Positions 44,394-52,840 of a stretch of 64,000 nt of DNA are shown piece after piece. Below the pieces are notes generated by a model that made no database searches, was not told the origin of the DNA, and saw only the letters and a list, made by a program, of their open reading frames with translations. The stretch covers positions 10,703-74,702 of the forward strand of contig JAFAAN010000045.1 in the NCBI GenBank assembly GCA_023426545.1. Reading direction: 5' to 3'. Both the position numbers and the translations under genes were made by a program. Source of the DNA: Pseudomonadota bacterium (lineage in GTDB: Bacteria > Myxococcota > Myxococcia > Myxococcales > Myxococcaceae). Numbering within the stretch: the first letter of the stretch is position 1; every line of letters starts with the position of its first letter.

Positions 44394-45239
44394 ATGCTTG
44401 CTGGAATCGTCCTCCTCCTCGTCACCGGCTCGGTCTTCTTCTTCAGCCTGGTGATCTTCAGCGTCCTGTCGAAGGCGTACGAGCAGTATCAGGAGCGCTA
44501 CGTCGCCAAGTCGATGAACGACTTGAGCGACATGTTCCTCTTCATCGACCCGCGCCAGATGTTGATCCTCAACATCGCGTGCATGTGCTTGTTGGGGATC
44601 CTGACGTACATCCTCTTCAACCCCATCATGGCGGTGGCTGCCACGGTGTTCGGCTTCTTCCTGCCGATGCTGATGGTCAAGCACTACCGGAAGCGGCGCA
44701 TCAAGAAGTTCAACGTCCAGCTCGTGGACGCGCTGCAGGCCATGGCCAACGCGTTCAAGGCCGGTCTCACGTTCCCGCAGGCCATCGAGCACGTGGCGCG
44801 CGAGGCGCTGCCTCCGCTGTCCCAGGAGTTCGGTCTCTTCGTGAAGGAAGTGAAGCTGGGCGTGCCGCTGGAGGAGGCGCTCATCAACATGGGCCGCCGC
44901 GTGGGCAGTGACGACCTGGAGCTGGTCGTCGTCTCCACGAACATCGCCCGTCAGCTCGGCGGCAACATGGCCGAGATGTTCGAGACCATCTCCACGGTGA
45001 TTCGCGAGCGCTTCCGCCTGGAGGGCAAGATCGACGCGCTCACCTCGCAGGGCAAGCTGCAGGGGTGGATCGTCGCGGCGATGCCGGCGGTGCTCGGCAT
45101 GGTGCTCAACTACATGCGGCCCGATCTCATGGAGCCGATGATGGACCACATCTTCGGTTGGATCCTCGTGATCATCATCGCCATCATGGAAGTGATGGGC
45201 ATCCTCATCATCCGGCGCATCGTCAACATCGATATCTGA
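44394..45239 (+). CDS. tadB: TadB-like inner-membrane platform protein (T2SSF family)
   Basis: A 281-residue protein: N-terminal helix, two more hydrophobic segments (about 60-100), then the cytoplasmic T2SSF domain with NVQLVDALQAMANAFKAG and EALINMGRRVGSDDLE (about 108-205), and two C-terminal helices. These proteins form the platform that couples the ATPase to pilin insertion. Ten bases separate it from tadC, the usual order. Confidence 0.93.
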   Translation: MLAGIVLLLVTGSVFFFSLVIFSVLSKAYEQYQERYVAKSMNDLSDMFLFIDPRQMLILNIACMCLLGILTYILFNPIMAVAATVFGFFLPMLMVKHYRKRRIKKFNVQLVDALQAMANAFKAGLTFPQAIEHVAREALPPLSQEFGLFVKEVKLGVPLEEALINMGRRVGSDDLELVVVSTNIARQLGGNMAEMFETISTVIRERFRLEGKIDALTSQGKLQGWIVAAMPAVLGMVLNYMRPDLMEPMMDHIFGWILVIIIAIMEVMGILIIRRIVNIDI

Positions 45240-45249
45240 GAGGTGCACC

Positions 45250-46140
45250 GTGGACGATGTCCTGACGCCAATCTTGATCGGCAGCTCGGCGCTCCTCTTC
45301 GCGGGAGCGGTGGGCTTCCTGGGTCTCGGGCTGTACCAGGCGATGCTCGAGCGCTTCCTGTCGGAGGTCCGTGACGAGTCGACGGGCGGCATGAAGGGCT
45401 TCGGCTCGGTGGCCATCCGCCGGCTGGGCGCGATGAACCGCCGCTTCATCTGGCCGGGCTACGAGGCCAAGGCGCGCCGCAACCTCATCAAGGCCGGCGA
45501 GCCGCAGATGTACAAGCCCGAGGACATCATGGCGCTGCAGGAGGTGAGCGCCGTGATGGGGCTCATCATGGGGCTCATCCTGCTCAACGGCGTGGGCGTG
45601 AGCCTGGTGTGGGCGCCGCTGTTCCTGCTCTTCGGCATGTACTACCCGCTGATGTGGCTGAACGACCAGGTGAAGAAGCGCCACCTGCTCATCAGCCGCG
45701 CGCTGCCCTACAGCCTGGACCTGCTGACCCTGTCGGTGGAGGCGGGCCTGGACTTCACCGCGGCCCTGGCCAAGGTGGTGGAGAAGGGCAAGCCGGGGCC
45801 GCTGCGCGAAGAGCTGCAGCTGGTGCTCAAGCAGCTGAAGATGGGCAAGACGCGTGAAGAGGCCCTCAAGAGCATGATTGTCCGCGTGGACCTGATGCCG
45901 CTGACGACGTTCGTGACCGCGCTCATCCAGGCGGACAAGATGGGCACCAGCCTGGGCAAGGTGCTGCGCATCCAGTCCACGCAGATGCGCGTCGACCGCA
46001 CCCAGCGCGCGGAGAAGCTCGCGGGCGAGGCCCCGGTGAAGATGCTCTTCCCGCTCATCGCGTGCATCTTCCCCACGGTGTTCATGGTCCTGTTCGGGCC
46101 CATCGTGTTCCAGTTCATGTTCGGTAACGTCGCGGGGTAG
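45250..46140 (+). CDS. tadC: TadC-like inner-membrane platform protein (T2SSF family)
   Basis: A 296-residue protein with the T2SSF layout: N-terminal helix, helices about 95-140, then a cytoplasmic domain with RALPYSLDLLTLSVEAGLDF, cut to PYSLDLLTLSVEAG, and VDLMPLTTFVTALIQADKMG, ending with a C-terminal helix and FMFGNVAG. GTG start. It pairs with TadB. A FHA-domain gene follows after six bases in the same transcript. Confidence 0.93.
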   Translation: MDDVLTPILIGSSALLFAGAVGFLGLGLYQAMLERFLSEVRDESTGGMKGFGSVAIRRLGAMNRRFIWPGYEAKARRNLIKAGEPQMYKPEDIMALQEVSAVMGLIMGLILLNGVGVSLVWAPLFLLFGMYYPLMWLNDQVKKRHLLISRALPYSLDLLTLSVEAGLDFTAALAKVVEKGKPGPLREELQLVLKQLKMGKTREEALKSMIVRVDLMPLTTFVTALIQADKMGTSLGKVLRIQSTQMRVDRTQRAEKLAGEAPVKMLFPLIACIFPTVFMVLFGPIVFQFMFGNVAG

Positions 46141-46146
46141 CGCCCC

Positions 46147-47640
46147 GTGCCCATCCTCCTGACCATCACCCAGGGGCTCCAGAAGGGACGGGAGCTCGTC
46201 TTCGAGCAGGCCGAGGTGAACATCGGCCGCACCTCGGAGAACGACCTGGTGCTGCACGACCATGGCGTGTCGCGCCGGCACGCGCGCATCTTGCTCCGCG
46301 ACGAGAAGTACTACGTCGCGGACATGGGCAGCTCGAACGGCACCGTGCTCAACGGCAACCGGCTGCCCGGCGAGCAGCAGCTGCGCGACGGCGACAAGAT
46401 TGGCGTGGGGCCGGTGGAGTTCACCTTCGTCTGGGTGCCGCCGGACAGCGATGAGGACGCCACGCGCCCCATCCGCCGGGGAGACCCGCTCCCGGATCCG
46501 GACGCCACCCGTCCCATCCTCCGGGGTGACCCGCTCCCCGACCCGGACGCCACCCGTCCCATCCGCCGGAACGACCCGGTCCCCGCCGCGAGTGGCATCG
46601 TGCTGCCGGAGGGCTACCCCACCGCGCAGCAGCAAGCCGTGGTGCCGGTGCGGCCGGGCGCGCCCACCGTGGCGAAGGCCGAGGATGGCGCGGGCCTGAC
46701 GGCGGCGGAGCGCGCGCGGCGTCGCAGGGAGCTCTCGGGCTCCAGCGCCGGCAGGTTGCTCCTGTGGTGGGGCGGCTTGTCGAAGCCCACGCGGCTGGGC
46801 ATGGCGGTGCTCGGGGGGGGCTTGGTGCTGGCCCTGGTGGGGGCGCTGAGCGTGCTCTCCGTCCCCCGGAGCGAGGGCCTGTCGTCAGGCGTAGAGCCCG
46901 AGGACCTGGGCTTCGAGACCATCGCGGACTCGTTCGGCCTGGGTGAAGGCGTGATGTGGGAGAACCCGGACCACAAGTCCTTCGCGTTCCAGTTCGTCAC
47001 CCCCACGCGTGCGGTGGCGGTGATCCACTACATGGCCAGCGGCATCTCCCAGGAGGAGGTGGCGCTGGTCGCCAACGGCGTGGACCTCGGCTGGGTGCCT
47101 CCGGACTTGAGCACGTCCACGGAGCGGGAGCTGGAGCATATCCTCCCGCCCTCGGTGCTCCGGCGGGGCGAGCTCAACTCCATCGTCTTCGACAACGTCC
47201 GCAATCCGCCGGGACGGGAGACTTGGCGGGTGTGGAACCTGCGCCTGGAGATCATCCCAGTGCCGGAGCTGCCGCAGGAGGAGCTGCTGGCCAGGGCGCG
47301 CCAGTACGTGGCGGCGGGCGCCCGCTTCTACGAGTCGCGCGACGTGGGCGCGGAGAACCTCTTCAAGGCGTGGCAGCAGTACCGCTTCGCGTGGGTGACG
47401 CTGGAGGCGCTGGACACCAAGCCGGACATCTACCAGGACGTGCGCTTCCAGCTCGGCCAGGCGTCCGCCGAGCTGGACCACAAGTGCAGCCAGCTGATGC
47501 TCGATTTCCAGCGCAGCGTGCAGTACCGGAACGCCAGGACGGCCCGGGCGGCATTGCAGGAGATGGGACGGCGCTTCCCTACGGCCGAGCATCGCTGCCA
47601 CAATCTCGGTTTGCAGTTGGCTTACGAGCACGAGCTGTAG
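46147..47640 (+). CDS. FHA-domain membrane protein 1 of the Tad/Kil cluster
   Basis: A 497-residue protein. A complete N-terminal FHA domain: GRTSENDL (Gly27-Arg28), SRRHA (Ser42, His45) and GSSNGT (Asn64). FHA domains bind phosphothreonine. Residues 104-148 are three tandem 15-residue repeats starting DATRPI. A membrane helix lies at about 217-238, then a periplasmic region of about 255 residues with a Cys pair in the last 60 residues. GTG start, six bases after tadC. It couples a cytoplasmic phospho-recognition module to the envelope and probably regulates or assembles the platform. Confidence 0.88.
   Translation: MPILLTITQGLQKGRELVFEQAEVNIGRTSENDLVLHDHGVSRRHARILLRDEKYYVADMGSSNGTVLNGNRLPGEQQLRDGDKIGVGPVEFTFVWVPPDSDEDATRPIRRGDPLPDPDATRPILRGDPLPDPDATRPIRRNDPVPAASGIVLPEGYPTAQQQAVVPVRPGAPTVAKAEDGAGLTAAERARRRRELSGSSAGRLLLWWGGLSKPTRLGMAVLGGGLVLALVGALSVLSVPRSEGLSSGVEPEDLGFETIADSFGLGEGVMWENPDHKSFAFQFVTPTRAVAVIHYMASGISQEEVALVANGVDLGWVPPDLSTSTERELEHILPPSVLRRGELNSIVFDNVRNPPGRETWRVWNLRLEIIPVPELPQEELLARARQYVAAGARFYESRDVGAENLFKAWQQYRFAWVTLEALDTKPDIYQDVRFQLGQASAELDHKCSQLMLDFQRSVQYRNARTARAALQEMGRRFPTAEHRCHNLGLQLAYEHEL
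46456..46590 (+). repeat. three tandem 45-base repeats encoding DATRPI units
   Basis: Units start at 46456, 46501 and 46546. Each encodes 15 residues beginning DATRPI, with Thr106, Thr121 and Thr136 of FHA protein 1. The first two units are closest to each other at protein level (RGDPLPDP endings), and the third ends NDPVPAA. The units are in frame and differ mostly at third positions, so they are maintained as protein repeats. Confidence 0.85.
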
Positions 47641-47667
47641 GCCCGTGCTCCCTTCGTCAGGAAGTCG

Positions 47668-49413
47668 GTGATTCGCATGACCAACGGTTCCCCTCCGGCA
47701 CGCCGCAGGCCCCCTCCGGGGGCGTCCTCGGGTGGGACCGGGTCCCGTCCCGCCGTGCGCAGGACGGCCGCCCGGCCCGCGCCCGCCCCCGTCTCCGCCA
47801 CGTGTCGGCTCACCTGTATCGCAGGCCCCAAGGACGGTGAGGAGTTTGCCCTGTCCGGGGACGAGTACGTCATCGGTCGAGCGACCGATAACGCCATCTG
47901 CATCCCGGATACCTCCGTGTCCCGCAAGCACGTCGTGCTGCGCAAGGGGGACTCGGGCTGGACGGTGAGCGACCTGGGCTCCGGCAACGGCACGCTCGTC
48001 AACGGCGACGCCATCAACGATGAGACGCCCCTGGCCAACGGCGACGTCATCACGCTGGGCGACACGGAGCTGCGCTTCGAGGACCTGGCCAACTCCACGA
48101 TGATGGTGGGGGCGCCGCCGCCCGGCCCGCGTCCGCGTCCGGCGGGCTCTGGCAGCCGGGGCTCGGTGCCTTCCCGTCCGTCTGTGCGAGAAGGGGGGCG
48201 CGTGCGTACCGGCCGCTCGGCGGCGATCGCCGCGCCCAGCCCGGAGGCGCAGAAGAAGAAGAAGCTCATCATGCTGGGCGCGGCGGGCGTGGTGGTGCTG
48301 CTGTTCGCGGGCCTGGGCATGGTGCGGATGAACGTCCAGCAGCAACAGGCGATGGCGGCCGAGGAGGCCCGGCAGGGGAAGAACCGCCGGGAGATGCTCG
48401 GCAGCCTCTTCCAGGACGCGAAGAACCTGGTGCGCGAGGGCAAGTGGGTCGAGGCGAAGGCCAAGCTCGAGGAGCTCCAGGGCGAGGCGCCGGAGTACCC
48501 GGGCGTGGCGGACTACCTCAGCCATGCCGCGCGTGAGATTCCCATCCAGGAGAAGCTGACGGCGGCCCGCGCCGCCCTGGCGAAGAAGGAGCTGGGCAAG
48601 GCCAGCTCGTTGCTGGCTAGCGCTGGCGACAGCCAGTTCCTCTACGAGCAGGTGAACGCGGCGAAGCGCGAGCTGTCCGAGTCCGCGGACGCGCGCACCC
48701 GCGAGTCGCGCAAGCTGCTGGACGAGGGCCAGCTCGACATGGCGAAGGCCATCACTGATGACGTGCTGGCGGCCTTCCCGGAGCACCGCGACGCGAAGGT
48801 CATCAACGAGCAGGCGGCGCAGGCCATCATCGTCCGCGACACGCCCCGGCCGGTGGTCCAGGGGCCGGCGCCCAAGCCGTGGGAGCCCGCCGTCGACCGC
48901 TTCCGCGACGGGGACATGTCCGGCGCGGTGGCCATGCTCAACGCGTGCATGGCGCGCACGCCTCAGTGCAAGAAGCTGCTCGGGCAGATGACGGAGTTCG
49001 GCAACCTGTACAAGCGGCTGGAGGACCTGGACGCCAAGGGCCTGTCGAAGCTGATGGCGCTGGACAAGGACATCACCGGCGGCCGCCCCAGCAAGATGGC
49101 GCGCAACGCGGGCACGCGCGCGGCCACCATCTTCTACAAGGGCGCCACCGCGGCGAAGGCGGCCGGACAGTGGAGCCGCGCCATGGACTACTCGCGCAAG
49201 GCGCTCCAGGCGGACCCTGGACACACGGGCGCCAGCAACATCATCAGCGAGCTGAAGGCGAAGGCGAAGGACGTCTACCTCCAGGCCTACTCCCTGAAGG
49301 ACGGCAGCCCCGACGAGGCCCTGCCCAAGTTCAAGGACGTGGTGGCCATGACGCCGCCCGACGACGAGTACCACGAGAAGGCGAAGACCTGGGTCGAGAA
49401 GCTGTCCCGATGA
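47668..49413 (+). CDS. FHA-domain membrane protein 2 with TPR-like domain of the Tad/Kil cluster
   Basis: A 581-residue protein. A Pro/Arg-rich N-terminus, a full FHA domain with GRATDNAI (Gly70-Arg71), SRKH (85-88) and GSGNGT (Asn107), a basic linker, one membrane helix (about 200-219), then an entirely helical periplasmic part (about 225-575) of TPR-like repeats such as AKAKLEELQGEAPEYPG and SRAMDYSRKALQADPGHTG. The GTG at 47668 is five bases from AGGA. An inner ATG at 47677 is possible. Its TGA overlaps the xseA ATG. It is the second FHA protein of the cluster and may read phosphorylation of protein 1 or of a shared partner. Confidence 0.86.
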   Translation: MIRMTNGSPPARRRPPPGASSGGTGSRPAVRRTAARPAPAPVSATCRLTCIAGPKDGEEFALSGDEYVIGRATDNAICIPDTSVSRKHVVLRKGDSGWTVSDLGSGNGTLVNGDAINDETPLANGDVITLGDTELRFEDLANSTMMVGAPPPGPRPRPAGSGSRGSVPSRPSVREGGRVRTGRSAAIAAPSPEAQKKKKLIMLGAAGVVVLLFAGLGMVRMNVQQQQAMAAEEARQGKNRREMLGSLFQDAKNLVREGKWVEAKAKLEELQGEAPEYPGVADYLSHAAREIPIQEKLTAARAALAKKELGKASSLLASAGDSQFLYEQVNAAKRELSESADARTRESRKLLDEGQLDMAKAITDDVLAAFPEHRDAKVINEQAAQAIIVRDTPRPVVQGPAPKPWEPAVDRFRDGDMSGAVAMLNACMARTPQCKKLLGQMTEFGNLYKRLEDLDAKGLSKLMALDKDITGGRPSKMARNAGTRAATIFYKGATAAKAAGQWSRAMDYSRKALQADPGHTGASNIISELKAKAKDVYLQAYSLKDGSPDEALPKFKDVVAMTPPDDEYHEKAKTWVEKLSR

Positions 49414-51128
49414 CCCGGCGCAAGGCAGGCGACGGAGCGCTGCCCCCCGTGGGGCGGCAGGGAGACCTGTTCGGCGGTGGCGCCGCTGGCCCCCGTGCGG
49501 CGACACCCGTGCGGAAGGCGGCGGCCCGCAAGCCACCGCCCCCACCGCCGCCTCCGGATGCGGACGGTACCTCCCTGCTGGGGCCGCTGGAGGGCGCGCC
49601 CCCGCCGCCGCCCAAGCCCGAGCGCGTGGTGCTGTCGGTGGGCGAGCTGACCCGGCAGCTCAAGCAGACCCTGGAGTCGCGCTTCGCCCGGGTCATCGTG
49701 CGCGGCGAGGTGACGGGCTTCCGGGGGCCCAATGCGCGCGGGCACTGGTACTTCTCGCTGAAGGACGCGTCCGCCGCCATCGACGCGAAGGTGTGGGCGT
49801 CCATGGCGGCCCGGCTGCGCTTCGCGCTGCGCGACGGCATGGAGGTGGTGGCCGAGGGCAGCGTGGACCTCTACGAGCCCCAGGGGCGCTACAGCCTCAT
49901 CGTCCAGCGGCTGGAGCCGGTGGGGGAGGGCGCGCTGGCGCTGGCCTTCGAGCAGCTCAAGGAGCGGCTGGCCGCGGAGGGGCTCCTCGGCCCGGGGCGT
50001 GTGCGGCCTCCCAGGCCGCTGCCCTTCCTGCCCCGGCGCATCGGCGTGGTGACGAGCCGCACGGGCGCGGCGCTCCAGGACTTCCTCCGCGTGCTGCACT
50101 CGCGCAACCCGCGGCAGAGCGTGCTGGTGGCTGACGCGCGCGTGCAGGGCGAGGGCTCGGCCGTGGAGGTGGCGCGCGCCATCGAGCGGCTGTCCCGGAC
50201 GGACGTGGATGTCATCGTGGTGACGCGCGGCGGCGGCTCGGTGGAGGACCTCTGGACCTTCAACGAGGAGCTGGTGGCGCGCGCCATCTTCGCCTCGCCG
50301 GTGCCGGTGGTGTCGGCCATCGGGCACGAGATTGACTTCACCATCTCCGACTTCGTGGCGGACCTGCGCGCGCCCACGCCCAGCGCCGCGGCGGAGCGGC
50401 TGGCGCCGGTGCTGGCCGACCTGGAGCTGGCGCTGGCCACCCAGGCGGGGCGGCTGCGGCGCGCCATGGAGCGGCGGGTGCTGGAGTTGCGCGAGGCGCA
50501 GGGGCAGCTCTCGGCGCGGCTGGAGGACCCCCGCCGGGCCATCAACCATCAGCGGCTGCACCTGTCGGAGCAGGTGGAATCGATGATGCGGGTGCTCAGG
50601 CCCTCGGTGCGGGCGCACCGGGAGAGCCTCCGGGGCCTCACGGAGCGTCTTCAGCGGGCGCGGCCCCAGGCACGCCTGGGCGAGCAGCGGGCGCACCTGC
50701 TGAAGTTGGCGATGCGGCTGTCGGAGGCGGTGCGCGCAGGGGTGGCGACGCGGCACGGGGCGCTGGCGGCGGCGCGGCTGGACCTCGAGCGGGCGTCACC
50801 GGCGGCGCAGGTGTCACGAGAGCGCGCCCGCCTGGCCGCGCACCGGGCGCGCCTGCTGACGCTCCAGCAGGGGGCCCTGGCGGATGCACAGAAGCGGTTC
50901 CAGCGTCTGGAGGGGCGCCTGGACGCGATGAGCCCCCTGAAGGTGATGTCGCGCGGGTATTCGGTCGTGTTCCGCCAGCGCGACGGCGCGGTGGTGCGGA
51001 CCGGGGCGGACGTCCAGGTGGGAGAGCGCCTGGGGCTGAAGCTCGCGTCGAACGGCGCCAAGACGCTGGGTGGGTGTGAAGAAATCGAAGCCACCGTCAC
51101 GGCGGTGAAAGGCCCGGTGGACTGCTGA
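49410..51128 (+). CDS. xseA: exodeoxyribonuclease VII large subunit with N-terminal extension
   Basis: A 572-residue nuclease subunit that degrades single-stranded DNA with XseB. OB-fold with VSVGELTRQLKQTLE-like start near residue 75, catalytic domain with GVVTSRTGAALQDF, VVTRGGGSVEDLWTFNEE, cut as GGGSVEDLW, and SAIGHEIDFTISDFVAD. A helical C-terminus and a final beta domain (SRGYSVV) follow. About 70 extra N-terminal residues are Pro/Ala-rich and include QGDLF (residues 17-21), which resembles a sliding-clamp-binding motif. The ATG overlaps the TGA of FHA protein 2. Longer frames upstream were rejected. Confidence 0.94.
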   Translation: MTRRKAGDGALPPVGRQGDLFGGGAAGPRAATPVRKAAARKPPPPPPPPDADGTSLLGPLEGAPPPPPKPERVVLSVGELTRQLKQTLESRFARVIVRGEVTGFRGPNARGHWYFSLKDASAAIDAKVWASMAARLRFALRDGMEVVAEGSVDLYEPQGRYSLIVQRLEPVGEGALALAFEQLKERLAAEGLLGPGRVRPPRPLPFLPRRIGVVTSRTGAALQDFLRVLHSRNPRQSVLVADARVQGEGSAVEVARAIERLSRTDVDVIVVTRGGGSVEDLWTFNEELVARAIFASPVPVVSAIGHEIDFTISDFVADLRAPTPSAAAERLAPVLADLELALATQAGRLRRAMERRVLELREAQGQLSARLEDPRRAINHQRLHLSEQVESMMRVLRPSVRAHRESLRGLTERLQRARPQARLGEQRAHLLKLAMRLSEAVRAGVATRHGALAAARLDLERASPAAQVSRERARLAAHRARLLTLQQGALADAQKRFQRLEGRLDAMSPLKVMSRGYSVVFRQRDGAVVRTGADVQVGERLGLKLASNGAKTLGGCEEIEATVTAVKGPVDC

Positions 51129-51169
51129 CGGGCCACCCTCTAGAGTCCCGCGCCCCACAGGGGAGGTGG

Positions 51170-51523
51170 ATGTCAGTGGCGAAGTCGGACAAGGCGCCCA
51201 AGGCGGACAAGGTGGCGGAGACCGAGGTCCCCGAGCAATACGGGGACGTGGTCTCCCGGCTCGAGGAGACGGTGGGTCGTCTGGAGAGCGGGAACCTCTC
51301 TCTGGAGGATTCGCTGAAGGCCTTCGAGGAGGGCATCCGGCTGGTCCGCCGGGGTGAGAAGCTGCTCACCGAGGCGGAGCAGCGCATCGAGCAGCTCCTG
51401 CTGGACGAGGACGGCAAGGACGTGGTGGCGCCGCTGACGGCGGCCGTGCGCCCACCGGCGGCTCCCGCGGCCCCTCGGGCCCCTGCTCCCCGCCCGCCTC
51501 CGGAGGATGACGTCCCGTTCTAG
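51170..51523 (+). CDS. xseB: exodeoxyribonuclease VII small subunit
   Basis: A 117-residue protein with the XseB helical domain (VSRLEETVGRLESGNLSLED, cut to VGRLESGNLSLEDSL, then KAFEEGIRLVRRGEKLL) and a Pro/Ala-rich tail ending DDVPF. The tail is longer than in E. coli (80 residues). The ATG is five bases after GGAGG. It binds the C-terminal helices of XseA. The next gene starts 26 bases later. Confidence 0.93.
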   Translation: MSVAKSDKAPKADKVAETEVPEQYGDVVSRLEETVGRLESGNLSLEDSLKAFEEGIRLVRRGEKLLTEAEQRIEQLLLDEDGKDVVAPLTAAVRPPAAPAAPRAPAPRPPPEDDVPF

Positions 51524-51548
51524 GTGGCTCGGGCGCGTGTTTGCCGGC

Positions 51549-51929
51549 ATGTCGAAGCCGAAAATCACCATTGTCGATGATGACCGCGACACGCGGGAGC
51601 TGCTGGCGGCCGCCCTGGAGGACGAGGGCTTTGACGTCACCCTGGCGGCCAACGGCCTGCGGCTCATCGCGTCGCTCCAACTGCACCGGCCGCACGCCAT
51701 CCTCCTGGACGTGAACATGTCCTGGATCGACGGCTTCGAGCTGTGCCGGGCGGTGAAGAAGAACGAGCAGTTCCGCGACATCCCCGTCATCTTCATCAGC
51801 GGCCGTGGCGAGCCCGAGGACAAGCGGCACGGCATGGCGGTGGGCGCCGCGGACTACTTCGTCAAGCCGCTGGACATGGACAAGCTCGTCAGCCGCATCC
51901 GCGAGCTCGTGCCGGCGCAGATTCCATAA
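51549..51929 (+). CDS. single-domain response regulator
   Basis: A 126-residue receiver with acidic pair DDD near residues 8-10, phospho-acceptor Asp in ILLDVNMSW (about residue 55), Ser in FISGRG and Lys in VKPLD. All active-site residues are present, with Ser in place of the usual Pro after DVNM. No output domain. The ATG at 51549 gives MSKPKITIVDDD. Upstream in-frame sequence to 51507 was rejected. It lies between xseB and the prenyl synthase gene, so its kinase is not obvious from context. Confidence 0.92.
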   Translation: MSKPKITIVDDDRDTRELLAAALEDEGFDVTLAANGLRLIASLQLHRPHAILLDVNMSWIDGFELCRAVKKNEQFRDIPVIFISGRGEPEDKRHGMAVGAADYFVKPLDMDKLVSRIRELVPAQIP

Positions 51930-51946
51930 GAGGAGCACGGACACCC

Positions 51947-52840
51947 GTGGCGACGTTTCAACTGAAGACCTTCCTGGCCGCCCAGCAGGCGCGCGTCGAG
52001 GCCCTGTTGCGCGAGCGCGTGGAGCGGCTGGGGCCCGCGGGCGCACCGCCGAAGCTCACGGAGGCCATGCGCTACTCGCTGCTGGCGGGGGGCAAGCGCC
52101 TGCGCCCGGTGCTCTGCCTGGCCTTCGCGGACCTGGCCGCGCGCGAGAGCACCGTGTCGGACCTCGCGGGCGATGCGGCGTGCGCGCTCGAGTACGTGCA
52201 CACGTATTCGCTGGTGCATGACGACCTGCCGGCGATGGACAACGACGACTACCGCCGGGGGCGCCTCACCAATCACAAGATTTATGGCGAGCCCCTGGCC
52301 ATCCTCGCCGGGGACGCGCTGCTGACGGAGGCCTTCACGCTGGTGGCCAGCGGGCCGGAGCCCGTGCGCGCCGCGCTCTGCCGCGAGCTGGCGGTGGCGG
52401 CTGGCGCGGCGGGCATGGTGGGCGGGCAGGTGCTGGACATCGCAGAGGACCGTCCCGCCGCGCTGGACTACCTCATCCGGCTTCACCGCATGAAGACGGG
52501 GGCCCTCATCCGCGCGGCCTGCCGCATGGGCGTGCTGGCCGGCGGTGGCGACGCGGCCATGCTGGCGCGCGCCGAGACCTACGGCGACGCGGTGGGGCTG
52601 GCCTTCCAGATTGCCGACGACGTGCTGGACGTGACGGCCACCGCGGAGCAACTGGGCAAGCCCGCGGGCGCGGACGCCGCGGCGGGACGGTTCACCTTCC
52701 CGGCGGTGGTGGGCCTGGACGCGTCCCGGTCGCTCGCGAACGAGAAGGTGGCGGAGGCCATCGCGGCCGTGCGCTCCCTGGAGGGCGAGGATGGGCCCCT
52801 GGCCGCGCTGGCGCGCTACACGGTGGAGCGGACGTCCTGA
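51947..52840 (+). CDS. ispA: polyprenyl synthase, IspA-type (farnesyl/geranylgeranyl diphosphate synthase)
   Basis: A 297-residue trans-prenyltransferase. FARM motif HDDLPAMDND at about residues 84-93, second aspartate-rich motif IADDVLD at about residues 226-232, GGKRLRP near the N-terminus and LIRLHRMKTGALIRAA in the centre. The pattern HTYSLVHDD is the IspA type, so the product is probably farnesyl diphosphate, with geranylgeranyl diphosphate possible. GTG start, 11 bases after AGGAG. The stop overlaps the dxs start by one base, coupling two steps of isoprenoid supply. Confidence 0.9.
   Translation: MATFQLKTFLAAQQARVEALLRERVERLGPAGAPPKLTEAMRYSLLAGGKRLRPVLCLAFADLAARESTVSDLAGDAACALEYVHTYSLVHDDLPAMDNDDYRRGRLTNHKIYGEPLAILAGDALLTEAFTLVASGPEPVRAALCRELAVAAGAAGMVGGQVLDIAEDRPAALDYLIRLHRMKTGALIRAACRMGVLAGGGDAAMLARAETYGDAVGLAFQIADDVLDVTATAEQLGKPAGADAAAGRFTFPAVVGLDASRSLANEKVAEAIAAVRSLEGEDGPLAALARYTVERTS

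Noticed and set aside
46456..46590. CRISPR-like repeat
   Set aside because: The repeats are adjacent without spacers, in frame and protein-coding.
48879..49409. Extended N-terminus for XseA
   Set aside because: It lies entirely inside FHA protein 2 in another frame. The ATGA overlap at 49410 is the natural start.
51743..51946. Extended N-terminus for the prenyl synthase
   Set aside because: It overlaps the response regulator gene in another frame and has no family similarity. The GTG at 51947 has AGGAG upstream.
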